Shown here one piece after another: positions 8,747 to 17,314 of a stretch of 64,000 nucleotides of DNA. This DNA is from Nonomuraea thailandensis (GTDB lineage Bacteria > Actinomycetota > Actinomycetes > Streptosporangiales > Streptosporangiaceae). The stretch's first letter is position 1. Each line of letters begins with the position of its first letter. The stretch is from positions 3,431,501 through 3,495,500 of the forward strand of contig NZ_JAMZEB010000002.1 in assembly GCF_024172165.1 (NCBI RefSeq), written 5' to 3'. The notes under the pieces were generated by a model. That model was not told where the DNA came from and ran no database searches. It worked only from the letters and a program-made list of their open reading frames with translations. The position numbers were made by a program, and so were the translations under genes.

Positions 8747-9478
8747 TCAGCTGGGCTCCTCGAAGTGGAAGGCCTTGATGAAGCAGTTACGCGGTTGGTT
8801 GATCGCGAAGAGGATGCAGTCGATCAGGGATTGGCTGGTGAGCGGCTCTTCGGGATCTCCTGCTGTGGTGTGCCATCCAGGCGTGAGTGGGTCCGCGTTG
8901 TCGAAGTCGGGTGGGTAGAGGGAGATCACGCGTACTCCTTGCGGGCGAAGACGCTTGGAGAGGATCTCGGTGAAGCCGGCTTGGGCGCTCTTCGCGCTGT
9001 AGAAGGCGTCGTGGGCGGTGGAGCGTGCGTGTCCGGGGAGTCCGGCGGTTGAGATCATGGTGACGATGTCCGGTTTGACCGAGCGCAGGAGCAGGGGCAG
9101 GAAGTTCTTGGTGACCAGGATGGTGCCGGTGGCCCCGGAGGCCAAGGTGTCGATGACGTCATGGTCGGAGACGGCCAGGAGGTCTTGGCCTTCGAGGTAG
9201 CGCGCCGCATTGTTGATCAGGACGTCAATGTGGTCGGTATGTGCCGCGACCTGGTGGGCGAAGTCGCTGATGGAGGTTGGGTCGGTCAGGTCGCAGGCGA
9301 AGGCGTGGGCTTTTCCGGTACCTCGGCTGCGGATATCGTCTCGGGTTCGTTCGGCTGCCGCGAGTGTCCGGGCGGAGAGAAAGACTTGGGCGCCGAGATC
9401 GGCGAGGGTGATGGCCAGGGCCCGCCCGAAGTCGCGTCCGGCTGCGGTGATGACGACCTTGTGATTGTCCAGTCTCAT
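8747..9478 (-). CDS. Short-chain dehydrogenase/reductase with a shifted active-site Tyr
   Basis: The 243-residue protein is full length for a classical SDR. The cofactor motif is degenerate (TAAGRDFG instead of TGxxxGxG), the NNA motif is present (LINNAARY), and the catalytic Ser lies in MISTAG. The usual YxxxK is replaced by FYSAK: the lysine is where expected, but Phe occupies the Tyr position and Tyr is one residue closer. This could alter or abolish catalysis. IS remnants lie on both sides and no regulator is obviously attached. Reductase activity and substrate are unknown. Confidence 0.82.
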   Translation of the reverse strand: MRLDNHKVVITAAGRDFGRALAITLADLGAQVFLSARTLAAAERTRDDIRSRGTGKAHAFACDLTDPTSISDFAHQVAAHTDHIDVLINNAARYLEGQDLLAVSDHDVIDTLASGATGTILVTKNFLPLLLRSVKPDIVTMISTAGLPGHARSTAHDAFYSAKSAQAGFTEILSKRLRPQGVRVISLYPPDFDNADPLTPGWHTTAGDPEEPLTSQSLIDCILFAINQPRNCFIKAFHFEEPS

Positions 9479-9714
9479 GCGCGTTCCCTGTTAGTGGTCT
9501 TCGGGCTGATCCCGGCAGCGTAGGTCATCCGGTCGCCAGCGGAGGTTCGTTGCCGGACGACGGCGACGTCGATGAGGATGCCGAGCATGCGGGCGAGCAG
9601 GGCGGCGGGCAGATGGGTGACAAGCGGAACAGGACGGTGCAGCGGGCTGTCAGTGCGGGCACCGGTTGATGCGCCGGTTCCGCACTGAGGTCTGGGACGG
9701 GCTCACCTGGACGT

Positions 9715-9826
9715 CAAGAAACTCGGCCCTCGACCCCTGGTCTGGCTGAAGCGCTACAACACCGCAAGGCCACCTGCAGCCCTCGGCGGCCGGCCACCCA
9801 CCAGCCGGCCGACACCACGTTCATGA
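9715..9826 (+). pseudogene. IS481-type transposase, C-terminal scrap
   Basis: A short in-frame stretch reads LKRYNTARPPAALGGRPPTS, close to the YNxxRPHxALGGRPPxxR ending of IS481/IS3-like integrase-core transposases, and then stops at 9824-9826. Nothing upstream completes it. The surrounding bases from 9500 to 9836 hold no other recognisable gene. Confidence 0.6.
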
Positions 9827-9836
9827 CCGAGTACAC

Positions 9837-10316
9837 CTAGCGCGTGGCGGCCAGCCATCGGCTGACCGCGGCCATGGCTGTCCCCTCGCTGTCAGCATCG
9901 ATGCGGGTGGCGAGGTCGGCGATCGTCACCTGACGCAGGGCGTCCGCCCAGGCGTCCTCGGCCGTGGCCATGGCACGGGCGATCGCGCACGGCCGCTGAC
10001 ATCGTTCGGCGGGGAGGGCGAGCGGGCCTCGCTGCCGGATCTCGGTGCACCGGTAGGCGGGCTCGTCGCCGTCGATGGCCCGCACCACCTCCAGCACCGA
10101 AATCTGGGCGGCTGGCCGAGTGAGTTCATATCCGCCTACGTGTCCGGCCGTCGAGCGCACGATGCCGGCACGCGAGAGCGCCTGCAGGTGCTTGGCCAGG
10201 TAGGCGGGAGGGGTTCCGTGCAGTTCGGCGAGCCTGGCCGCGGGGACGGGCTCGCGGCTCTGACTGAGGGTGACGCAGCTGTGCAGCGCCCACTCCACCC
10301 CGGTGGACAGCTTCAT
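9837..10316 (-). CDS. Rrf2-family transcriptional regulator
   Basis: The 159-residue protein starts MKLSTGVEWALHSCVTL and has the Rrf2 winged helix (PAAYLAKHLQAL-type segment, here PPAYLAKHLQALSRAGIV) and a GGYELTRPA wing. Three cysteines (YRCTEI, then RCQRPCAI) lie in the region where IscR and NsrR bind an iron-sulfur cluster, although the spacing differs from NsrR. The ATG at 10316 is chosen because homologues begin there. It is divergent from an MFS transporter gene with two perfect palindromes between them, so it probably controls both itself and the transporter in response to a redox signal or NO. That signal is inference. Confidence 0.9.
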   Translation of the reverse strand: MKLSTGVEWALHSCVTLSQSREPVPAARLAELHGTPPAYLAKHLQALSRAGIVRSTAGHVGGYELTRPAAQISVLEVVRAIDGDEPAYRCTEIRQRGPLALPAERCQRPCAIARAMATAEDAWADALRQVTIADLATRIDADSEGTAMAAVSRWLAATR

Positions 10317-10333
10317 GGTCGTCAGCCTACTCA

Positions 10334-10356
10334 ACTCGGACATCTTCTGTCCGAGT
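10334..10356. promoter_or_regulatory. Palindromic operator 1 (Rrf2/MFS intergenic)
   Basis: ACTCGGACA and TGTCCGAGT form a perfect 9-bp inverted repeat separated by five bases. It lies 17 bases upstream of the Rrf2 start codon and shares the half-site CTCGGA with the second palindrome, so both are likely bound by the Rrf2 protein. Confidence 0.65.
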
Positions 10357-10366
10357 CATGATAGAA

Positions 10367-10387
10367 CTCGGATAGAAACTATCCGAG
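10367..10387. promoter_or_regulatory. Palindromic operator 2 (Rrf2/MFS intergenic)
   Basis: CTCGGATAG and CTATCCGAG form a perfect 9-bp inverted repeat with a 3-base centre, ending 15 bases before the MFS start codon. The centre-to-centre distance to the first palindrome is about 32 bases, roughly three helical turns. Confidence 0.65.
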
Positions 10388-10402
10388 ATCATTGGAGTGT
10401 TC

Positions 10403-11593
10403 ATGACGTTGACGGCTTCACCACCGGGCAAACAAGTGCTCGCATGGGCTGGACTGGCGATGTTCGTGGCGGCGGCCAATCTGCGGCCGGCGATCGCCGC
10501 GGTCTCGCCGCTGGTGGATCGCATCCGCGCCGACCTGGACCTGAGCGCGACCGGGGTGGCCCTGCTGACGACCGTTCCCACGCTGGCCATGGGATTGTGC
10601 GCACCTCTGGCCGCCGTGGCGGGCCGCCGGTTCGGGCTCCATCGCGGGGTGCTGCTCGGCCTGATCGTCATCGCCGTGGCCACCGCCGCCCGCCTGGCCA
10701 GCGGGTCCACCTGGCTGCAGCTGAGCTGCGCGGCGGTCGTCGGGGCGGGGATCGCCATCGCCCAGACGCTGCTGCCCGCTGTCGTCAAGAGCCGCTTCGC
10801 CGACCGGGCGGGCCTGGCCACCGGCCTCTACACCGCGGGGCTCGGCGCAGGCGGCGCCGTCGCGGCCGGAGTCAGCGGGCCCCTGGCCGACTTCCTCGGC
10901 TCCTGGCCCGGGGCGCTGGCCTCCTGGTCGGTGCTCGCGCTGGCCGGGGTAGCGGCGTGGGCGACGTCCCGGCGCTCCCTGGCGCTGGACCGGGCGGCCA
11001 CCCCCGCGGGCCCGCTCACCACGGGGCTGCCCTGGCGCAGTGGCGTGGCCTGGCGGGCGACCGCCCTGTCCGCGGCCAACTCCGCCCTGTACTACTGCGA
11101 ACTGGCCTGGATCGTACCCCTGCTCCAGGAGAACGGGCTCGGCGCCGGAGCCGGGACACTGCTGACGGTGATGATCTGCATCCAGGTGGTCGCGATGCTG
11201 GCGGTCCCGGCAGTGCTCGGTGAACGGCGCGACCTGCGCGCAGGACTCACGCTGACGGCGGCACTGACCGCGCTCGGCTTCGCCGGCCTGGCCCTCGCCC
11301 CCGCCACGGTGACGTGGCTGTGGATCCTCGCCTTGGGCATCGGGCACGGCGGCCTGTTCACCCTGGTGCTGACAGTGCCGGTAGCGGTCAGCCGCGACTC
11401 CGCCGAGGCGGGCAGAATCAGCGCGATGGCCTTCTTCGTAGGCTACGGCTGCGCCGCACTGGCTCCCGTGCTCGTGGGCATCCTGCACGACGCCACGGCT
11501 GATTTCCGCCTCGCCTTCGTCCTGCTGGCCGCAGCGGCCGCACTGACCGTCGTGCCCATCACACGGCTCCGGACGGGGACGGCGCGCTCATGA
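10403..11593 (+). CDS. MFS transporter, CynX/NimT type
   Basis: The 396-residue protein has about twelve membrane segments and the opening ANLRPAIAAVSPLV, which is characteristic of the CynX/NimT branch of the major facilitator superfamily (cyanate or 2-nitroimidazole transporters). The ATG at 10403 is favoured over a GTG two codons upstream because GGAG sits five bases before it. Its stop overlaps the start of the acetyltransferase gene by ATGA. It is divergent from an Rrf2 regulator and behind a palindromic operator. The transported compound is not known. Confidence 0.88.
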   Translation: MTLTASPPGKQVLAWAGLAMFVAAANLRPAIAAVSPLVDRIRADLDLSATGVALLTTVPTLAMGLCAPLAAVAGRRFGLHRGVLLGLIVIAVATAARLASGSTWLQLSCAAVVGAGIAIAQTLLPAVVKSRFADRAGLATGLYTAGLGAGGAVAAGVSGPLADFLGSWPGALASWSVLALAGVAAWATSRRSLALDRAATPAGPLTTGLPWRSGVAWRATALSAANSALYYCELAWIVPLLQENGLGAGAGTLLTVMICIQVVAMLAVPAVLGERRDLRAGLTLTAALTALGFAGLALAPATVTWLWILALGIGHGGLFTLVLTVPVAVSRDSAEAGRISAMAFFVGYGCAALAPVLVGILHDATADFRLAFVLLAAAAALTVVPITRLRTGTARS

Positions 11594-12111
11594 CACGGCT
11601 CGACGCTGGCGAAATCACCGCCCTGTACCGCCGCTGCTATGCCGGCCCGCCCTGGTCGGAGCCCCCCGAGCAACTCGACGCCTACCCCGATCGCCTGGCG
11701 GAAGCCCTGGAACGTCCTGACTTCAACGCGTGGGTAGAACGCGACCACGAAGGAAGGCTGATCGGCATCTGCTACGGCTGGCCGACCCCTGCCGACCTGT
11801 CAGGCAGCCGCATCTATGACATGCTGAGGGACTCCTTCGGCGCACCCGCCGTCTCCCGGATGACCGCGGGCTCCTTCGAGGTGGTCGAGCTGTTCGTCCA
11901 CCCCGAGGCCCGTGGGAAAGGCATCGCCTCCAGGCTGCTGGCCCAGGCCACCGCCGGCTGGCCCAAAGCCTGGCTGATCACCTCTCCACAAGCACCCGCC
12001 GCCCGGCTGTACCACCGCCTGGGCTGGCAGGAGGCCGGTCCGCTCCCGGGTGACCCCCCGCTCGCGCTGTTCACGCTCGAAGGTGATCAGCGGATGCCGC
12101 AGGAGTACTAG
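11590..12111 (+). CDS. GNAT-family N-acetyltransferase
   Basis: The 173-residue protein has the GNAT fold signature with acetyl-CoA loop VHPEARGKGIASRLL (RxxGxG/A) and a C-terminal YHRLGW motif. It overlaps the upstream transporter gene by four bases and is therefore part of that Rrf2-controlled operon. An export protein together with an acetylating enzyme suggests detoxification of a small amine or antibiotic, but the substrate is not evident. Confidence 0.88.
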   Translation: MTRLDAGEITALYRRCYAGPPWSEPPEQLDAYPDRLAEALERPDFNAWVERDHEGRLIGICYGWPTPADLSGSRIYDMLRDSFGAPAVSRMTAGSFEVVELFVHPEARGKGIASRLLAQATAGWPKAWLITSPQAPAARLYHRLGWQEAGPLPGDPPLALFTLEGDQRMPQEY

Positions 12112-12128
12112 GTTCTGTCTTCAGATGA

Positions 12129-12320
12129 TCACAGCCAGAGCAGTGGAGCCGCGATGGTGACCACGGCGGTGTTGGAGCTTGCGGTCTTGTCGTCGCGGGT
12201 GGCCAGGCTGCGGAAGTGCTTGAGCCGGTTGAAGCAGCGTTCGACGACGCTGCGGCGCTTGTGGAGGGCCTGGTCGCAGCGGGGTGGCCGGCCGCCGCGG
12301 GATCCTCGTCGCTGAGGGGC
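12129..12320 (-). pseudogene. IS5-family transposase, C-terminal remnant
   Basis: On the minus strand the frame reads RRSVVERCFNRLKHFRSLAT and ends APLLWL, the typical ending of IS5-family DDE transposases including the catalytic Glu region. The N-terminal catalytic residues are missing. It begins a few bases after the acetyltransferase stop. Confidence 0.75.
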
Positions 12321-12345
12321 GGCGAGCTGTGCCGTGCCGATCGGA

Positions 12346-12894
12346 TCAATGGTTCCGGCGGCGTCGGTGGTAGGCGTAGGTGACGGCGGCGAGCAGGGGT
12401 CCCCACAGCAGCAGCGGGAGGTAGCAGAGGTAGTAGATCGCCGCCTCCCAGCCGCCTGCTTGGGTGGGGAAGTCGGCGGGAGTCGGCTCTCCTCGCAGGG
12501 TCACTCCGGCGAGCTCGGTGACGACGCAGGCTGTCCACAAGACCGTCAATGCCACGGCGCCGAGACCGGCGGGGATGGCGGCGACCGGGGTCGGCACTCT
12601 GCGGCCACCCAGCCCCGGAACCCAGCGCGGGACTCGTTCTCCCCAGGCGGCGACCAGTCCGACGGCCGCGAACGCCACCAGCTCCGACACGATCGACAGC
12701 AGGACGACATAGGCCCGCTCGCCGAACGGGAGCCCGTCGCCGAACGCGAACGGCAGCCGCCACAGGCTGGACGGCAGCACGGTGAACGGGATGGCGTAGG
12801 CGGCGATCCGCGCCCAGCGGGGCACCCCGGCCACCGGGGCATGGGCGGCTCTCCACGTGCTACGCAGCCGCCCGGTGGCCACCGGCGCGTTCAT
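12346..12894 (-). CDS. Small four-helix membrane protein, divergent from a two-component system (copy 2)
   Basis: The 182-residue protein is a paralogue of the one at 4944-5480, sharing the WRLPFAF, SELVA, GGRRV and LLLWGPLLAAVTYAY motifs and the RRRR tail. The ATG at 12894 is chosen because AGGA lies upstream and because the length before the PRW motif then matches copy 1; the frame is open 27 codons further up. It is divergent from the second histidine kinase gene. Function is unknown; repeated association with a sensor kinase suggests a signal or target role. Confidence 0.83.
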   Translation of the reverse strand: MNAPVATGRLRSTWRAAHAPVAGVPRWARIAAYAIPFTVLPSSLWRLPFAFGDGLPFGERAYVVLLSIVSELVAFAAVGLVAAWGERVPRWVPGLGGRRVPTPVAAIPAGLGAVALTVLWTACVVTELAGVTLRGEPTPADFPTQAGGWEAAIYYLCYLPLLLWGPLLAAVTYAYHRRRRNH

Positions 12895-13053
12895 GGTCGA
12901 TCCTGTTGTTCCGGTGGTCATGGCAGCCGGCAGCGGCGTGCCGAGGATCCGATCGGTTCTCGTCATGCCGATCACGCTAGGAACGACCGGAGCCGGCCGC
13001 CTCCCCCTGGCGAGGGAGTGCGCCGGACGGGCCGTCGGCTAACGTCGATCGTC

Positions 13054-14112
13054 GTGAAGCACCACATCGTCCGGGCCGTGCGGGCCGGGATCTACCAACT
13101 GCTGGGCGCCGCGCTGCTGACTCCGGTCGCCGTAGTGCTCGGCCTGCCCATCCTGACCGAGTGGACGCCGGGGCGTGTGCTGGTGTTATGGGCGGCCTGC
13201 CTGCCGGCCTCCGTGCTGCTTGCCCTGACGCCGCTGGTGCGGCGTCTGGAGGTGGCCGCGTTGTCGGAGCTGCTCGACGTCGAGGTGCCCAAGCGGGCGG
13301 ACCGCGTCTACCTGGTGGTGCTGACCAGCCTGCACCTGTACGTCGGTGGCACACTCAGCGGGGGCATCCTGGCGCTGACGCCCGGGCTGGTGTCGCTGCC
13401 TGAACTGGCGCGGGCGGGGCTAGGCGAGCCTGCCGAAGTGCTCCTGATCGCCGCCACCCTACTGACCGTGATGGTCGCCGCGGGACTCGGCCAGCGCTGG
13501 GCGGCGCGCCGGCTGCTGCGTACCGAGCCATCACGCGTGATCGACGAGCTCGGCCGCCGTCAGCGCCTCGCCCTGGAACTGCACGACTCCGTCGGCCACG
13601 CCCTCAGCGTCGTCCTCGTGCAGGCGATGGCCGCCCAGGCGGCACTGCAGCGCACCGAACCCGCGCTCGCCGTACAGTCGCTGGAGCACCTGACGGCCAC
13701 CGCCCGCAACGCCCAGCAGGACCTGGACGTACTGTTGAGCGTGCTCGACGACGGCGGCACCACCGAGACCCCCACGCTGGAGGCCCTTCACGCGCTCACC
13801 CGCGGCCTCGACGTGCGCATGAACGTCATCGAACACCTCGGCAAGGTCCCGGCCGCGGCCTCGCGCACGGCCTTCGCCCTCGCGCGGGAGGCGCTCACCA
13901 ACGCCCTGCGTCACGGGCGTGGCCCGGTCACGCTGGACGTCGCCGTCGGCGCCGACCTGGTCCTGACGGTGGACAACGCGGTCGCGGGCAGCCCCGGCGG
14001 GCGGGGGCGCGGCCTGACCGGCATGCGCATGCGGGCCCGCCTGGCCGGCGGCACGTGTACCTGGGAGGAGGCGGACGGGACGTGGCGCGTTCAGGCGAGG
14101 CTGCCGCTGTGA
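13054..14112 (+). CDS. Sensor histidine kinase, NarL/DesK type (copy 2)
   Basis: The 352-residue protein starts at GTG 13054, has about four N-terminal helices, a HisKA_3 segment LALELHDSVGHALSVVLVQ (His177) and an HATPase domain with AREALTNALRHG and GRGLTGMRMRARLAGG. Its TGA overlaps the GTG of the response regulator (GTGA), so they are coupled. It is only moderately similar to the kinase at 5800-6924, which suggests an old duplication or independent recruitment of the same module. The signal is unknown. Confidence 0.9.
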   Translation: MKHHIVRAVRAGIYQLLGAALLTPVAVVLGLPILTEWTPGRVLVLWAACLPASVLLALTPLVRRLEVAALSELLDVEVPKRADRVYLVVLTSLHLYVGGTLSGGILALTPGLVSLPELARAGLGEPAEVLLIAATLLTVMVAAGLGQRWAARRLLRTEPSRVIDELGRRQRLALELHDSVGHALSVVLVQAMAAQAALQRTEPALAVQSLEHLTATARNAQQDLDVLLSVLDDGGTTETPTLEALHALTRGLDVRMNVIEHLGKVPAAASRTAFALAREALTNALRHGRGPVTLDVAVGADLVLTVDNAVAGSPGGRGRGLTGMRMRARLAGGTCTWEEADGTWRVQARLPL

Positions 14113-14777
14113 TCCGGGTCGTCCTGGCCGACGACGAGAAGCTGATCCGTTCGGGCTGGACGACCATGCTGTCCCTGCACGAGGACATCGCGGTGGTGGG
14201 GGAGGCGGGCGACGGCCGCGAAGCCGTCGAGGCCGGCACCGGGGCCGACGTCGTGCTGATGGACATCCGCATGCCCCGGGTGGACGGCCTGGCCGCGACC
14301 CAGGAGCTCGCCCGCCGCTCCCCGGCGACGCGCGTCATCGTGGTCACCACGTTCGAGAACGACCAGCTGGTCTGGGGCGCCCTGCGCGCCGGCGCCGCGG
14401 GCTACGTCCTCAAACGCGCGCCCGCCGACGAACTGGTGGAGGCCATCCGGCTGGTGCACTCACGCGACGCGCTGCTCTTCCCCGACGCGCTGCGCCGCAT
14501 CGCCTCCCCGCACGTCGGTACGGCCACGGCTCGCGTGCCGGTCGAGCTGACCGCTCGCGAACTGGACGTCCTGCGGCACATCGCGCTCGGGCAGAACAAC
14601 GCGGAAATCGCGGCCGCCCTGCACGTCACCAAAGAGACGGTCAAGACACACGTCGGCAATGTCCTGGGCAAGCTCGGCGCCCGCGACCGCACCCAGGCGG
14701 CCGTCCTGGCCTACGAACTCGGCCTCGTCTTCGCCGGTGCCCAAAGGCGGATCCCTGAGGCGGGCGGCTGGTCATAG
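14109..14777 (+). CDS. NarL/FixJ-family response regulator (copy 2)
   Basis: The 222-residue protein has a receiver domain with D8 and D9, phospho-acceptor D52 (VLMDIRMPRVDG) and YVLKRAPADE containing the conserved Lys. Its C-terminal LuxR helix-turn-helix reads LTARELDVLRHIALGQNNAE and ETVKTHVGNVLGKL. The GTG at 14109 overlaps the kinase stop by four bases and is the natural start of a receiver domain. It probably controls the divergent membrane protein gene or efflux genes. Confidence 0.92.
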   Translation: MIRVVLADDEKLIRSGWTTMLSLHEDIAVVGEAGDGREAVEAGTGADVVLMDIRMPRVDGLAATQELARRSPATRVIVVTTFENDQLVWGALRAGAAGYVLKRAPADELVEAIRLVHSRDALLFPDALRRIASPHVGTATARVPVELTARELDVLRHIALGQNNAEIAAALHVTKETVKTHVGNVLGKLGARDRTQAAVLAYELGLVFAGAQRRIPEAGGWS

Positions 14778-15200
14778 CTCGGCGGACACGCCGACGACCG
14801 GGCCGGGTGTCGCGGACGATCCCGTAGGGGGCCGGACTGCATATAGATTTCCAACGAGTCAACGTCAACTGCACGCTGTTCAGCCCGTGACCTGGGCTTT
14901 TCGCGCAACGCGCACACCTAGCCTGCATGATCATCCCGTCGCCCTCGACCGCCCGCGGGGGAGGCGGGCCGGGCCATGGAGTGAAGGTGGAGCACCCACT
15001 GGACGAACGACCTTGACCCCATGGCCCTGGTCTGCTCGGCTTGTCCCGGGTCGTTGGGCGTCGGGTGATCGGGTCTCAGCCACGATCTCGGCTGCCTGTT
15101 TCCGGGTGATCGTTTCCCAGATAGGGCAGTGGGCGGTGAGCACACGGAGTGCGTTACAGGTGCGGGGTTCTGGCCCACAGTCCGCAAGGCCGGCGGCTGC
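14778..15200. other. No recognisable gene
   Basis: There are open frames on both strands but none with a plausible start site or family motif. A small AT-richer patch near 14840-14870 with two close GTCAAC repeats could be a promoter or operator for an unidentified transcript, but nothing supports a gene. Confidence 0.4.
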
Positions 15201-15761
15201 TCAGGCAGCCGGAGACTCGCAGTGTCGGCTCACGAGCGTACGGCGGGCCTGCATGACCAGGCCGGTCGCTTGCAGCCCGGCGGCGCCGGCCAGGGTGAGC
15301 AGCATGAGGGGAAGCCACTTGGCATAGTCGTGGTGGAGGCCGGTGTTGCCGCCATCGCCCACCATGAGGGATCCCAACTGGCCAAGCGTGAGATAAGCGG
15401 CGACCGGATAGAACGCCCACGTGACGCCTGAAATAACCACCGCGGTGGTCCTGACCGACCCCTTCAGCCTGGGCAGGATGATGCCGACGCATGTCACAGC
15501 GACCGACATGAAGACGGCGAGGAAGCCCCGTTCCTCCCCACTTCCCCGCCGCATCTGGGCTACGTCCTCGGCCAGGCCGCCATCATCCGGGGTTGCGTTC
15601 ATCATCTGCGAGCCAGCCGTTCCGAAGACGGTCTCCTGTTTGATGGCGTACCGCATGGCCAGGTAGTGACCCGCCAGGTGGGCCGCCGCCAGGAACAGTC
15701 CCAGCAGCAGCAGAATCGGCCCACGCGCGCCACGCAGCAAACGGCTCCCCTCGGTCGACAA
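15201..15761 (-). CDS. Membrane protein of unknown function
   Basis: The 186-residue protein has about four predicted membrane helices (residues 15-40, 85-105, 112-135, 150-172), a polar loop after the first helix and a short basic C-terminus. I do not recognise the family. The coding bias is normal for the window. It stands alone between decayed DNA and a two-component system, so context gives no role. Confidence 0.7.
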   Translation of the reverse strand: MSTEGSRLLRGARGPILLLLGLFLAAAHLAGHYLAMRYAIKQETVFGTAGSQMMNATPDDGGLAEDVAQMRRGSGEERGFLAVFMSVAVTCVGIILPRLKGSVRTTAVVISGVTWAFYPVAAYLTLGQLGSLMVGDGGNTGLHHDYAKWLPLMLLTLAGAAGLQATGLVMQARRTLVSRHCESPAA

Positions 15762-15866
15762 TCTGAACGATCATACCTACGGGTCGGGTGAACAATTCTC
15801 GGGCTGTGGCGGTGGCGAGGCGGCCTTCGGTGGCGGTTTCCCGGAGACAACGCTGCGGGGGATGGG

Positions 15867-16154
15867 GTGCCACTGCTGGAACGCTTGGCGCGGGCCGAGA
15901 GGTCCGCACTGCAGCAGGTGGATGAGCTGCGAACGCGGCTGGCTGAAGCCGAAGAGCAGGCCCGGCGGCCGTCCATGATCCGGGAGACCCTGATGTTGCT
16001 CGCCGATCACCATGGCGACGACGGCGACAAGCATGCCGGAGGGCAGCCTGGCCCCGACATCCACGATCCCACCGATCAACGAACACGGGATGGTCGGTGC
16101 CGCAGGAAGCCTGACCGCATCGGGCGGTGCCGGCTGATGGAGCTGGTGCGGTGA
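15867..16154 (+). pseudogene. Decayed coiled-coil ORF
   Basis: The first 45 residues form a heptad-rich helix (LLERLARAERSALQQVDELR then TRLAEAEEQARR) followed by an ordinary-looking RETLMLLADHHG, after which the frame loses coding character. Possibly the remaining centre of a small helical protein. The family is unknown. Confidence 0.3.
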
Positions 16155-16780
16155 GTCTCCGCCGAGTCCGGTGGTGAGCTGGTCCAGAGTGCATGCCTGT
16201 CCGCTGTCTGGGACCACGACGGTCCAGCACATGGCCACGTCCATCCATGGCTGGCTGCAGCGGAGTTGCCGGTGGTGCTCGCGCAGGTCGTCAGTCGGGG
16301 GAGTGTCCGGTGTTCACGCTGTGCTGCTTCGATCGCCGAAACGGATCTTCGATCGCCCGAGGCCGAATGGGCCTGGTTGATCGTCGGTGTTGCCCGATCA
16401 TGAGCGAACCGCTGCGCTGTGAGCTGTCGCCGCTTGGACGGGCTGTACATCACCGCACCGCCGACGAAGGCCGTGGCCGCGTTCACCGACCTCGCCCGGA
16501 CCCGGAGCGCCGGCCGACATGCCTAGCGTGCCCGACAAGATCATCCAGCTCTGAGCTGCGGGAAAAAGCCAAGAACCCAAGATAACGATGGCGTCGTCGA
16601 GATACCGCTGGAACCACTTGAATGCATCCAGGCGGCTCTTGACCGACGACCACACATGGTGGCTGGTGATCAACTGTGTCGATATTCTTTTCCGGCGACC
16701 ACTGCTACTTCGTCCCTGGCCGTACTTTCGGGAGTTCGAGGCCACGATGGCCATCGATCAACGCAACCTTCACCTCGGCG
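16155..16780. other. Gene-free decayed stretch
   Basis: No frame here shows a family motif, a ribosome binding site or consistent codon bias. GC content drops slightly near 16560-16750. I see nothing to annotate. Confidence 0.4.
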
Positions 16781-16804
16781 CAATTGCGGACCTGGCGGGT
16801 ATCG

Positions 16805-17107
16805 ATCACGGCCACGGTGGGCACGGCGGGGGAACTGGCCAAAACCCTTCAGGCCAGTGTCAGCACACAGATCGTGCAGGAACGGACCACGGCCATCGGG
16901 GTGAACGCCAGCCTTGTCGTCGCCCCGCATAGCCGGGTGACCGGGCAGTACGGGGTACACGCGTTCGACGTGATCTATGACGTGCAGACCGTGCGGGCCT
17001 GGCCGGCGATCCCGAACAGGATCCAGCGATGCCATGACCAGGGCACGCAACGGGGGACCACCAACGCCCCGACCATCTCCGAAGGCTGGCGGTTCATCGC
17101 AGGCTAG
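16805..17107 (+). pseudogene. Remnant of a secreted-protein-like ORF
   Basis: The frame ending at 17105-17107 carries a Ser/Thr/Val-rich beta-type sequence (TLQASVSTQIVQERTTAIGV, then HSRVTGQYGVHAFDVIYDVQ) and a plausible natural tail (TTNAPTISEGW). This resembles the C-terminal half of small secreted actinobacterial proteins, with no intact N-terminus or signal peptide. Low confidence. Confidence 0.35.
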
Positions 17108-17314
17108 CGCTGTCGTCCCGGGGGATTGGCGCTGCAAGGCACGAGGCCGGCCGAGCCGGCCGGCGTGTCAGGCACGTAAGGCTGGTAGGTGCGCAGCAGT
17201 CAGGCGTAGCGGGTCATCTTGCCAGAGAAGGGGCTGGGATCAGCAAGACGATGGCCCGGGCAGAGATGAGGACCAGATCCGGGATGGCCATCACGGCCGG
17301 CCGCCCCCTGTGTA
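17108..17314. other. Short spacer without a gene
   Basis: Nothing recognisable lies between the decayed ORF and the end of the NmrA-type gene. The AGCCGGCCGAGCCGGCCGGC-like stretch near 17148-17163 can form a GC hairpin but lacks a T-run. Confidence 0.35.

Noticed and set aside
15777..16244. A 155-residue minus-strand protein
   Set aside because: It shows no coding bias or motif and overlaps a better, though decayed, plus-strand frame.
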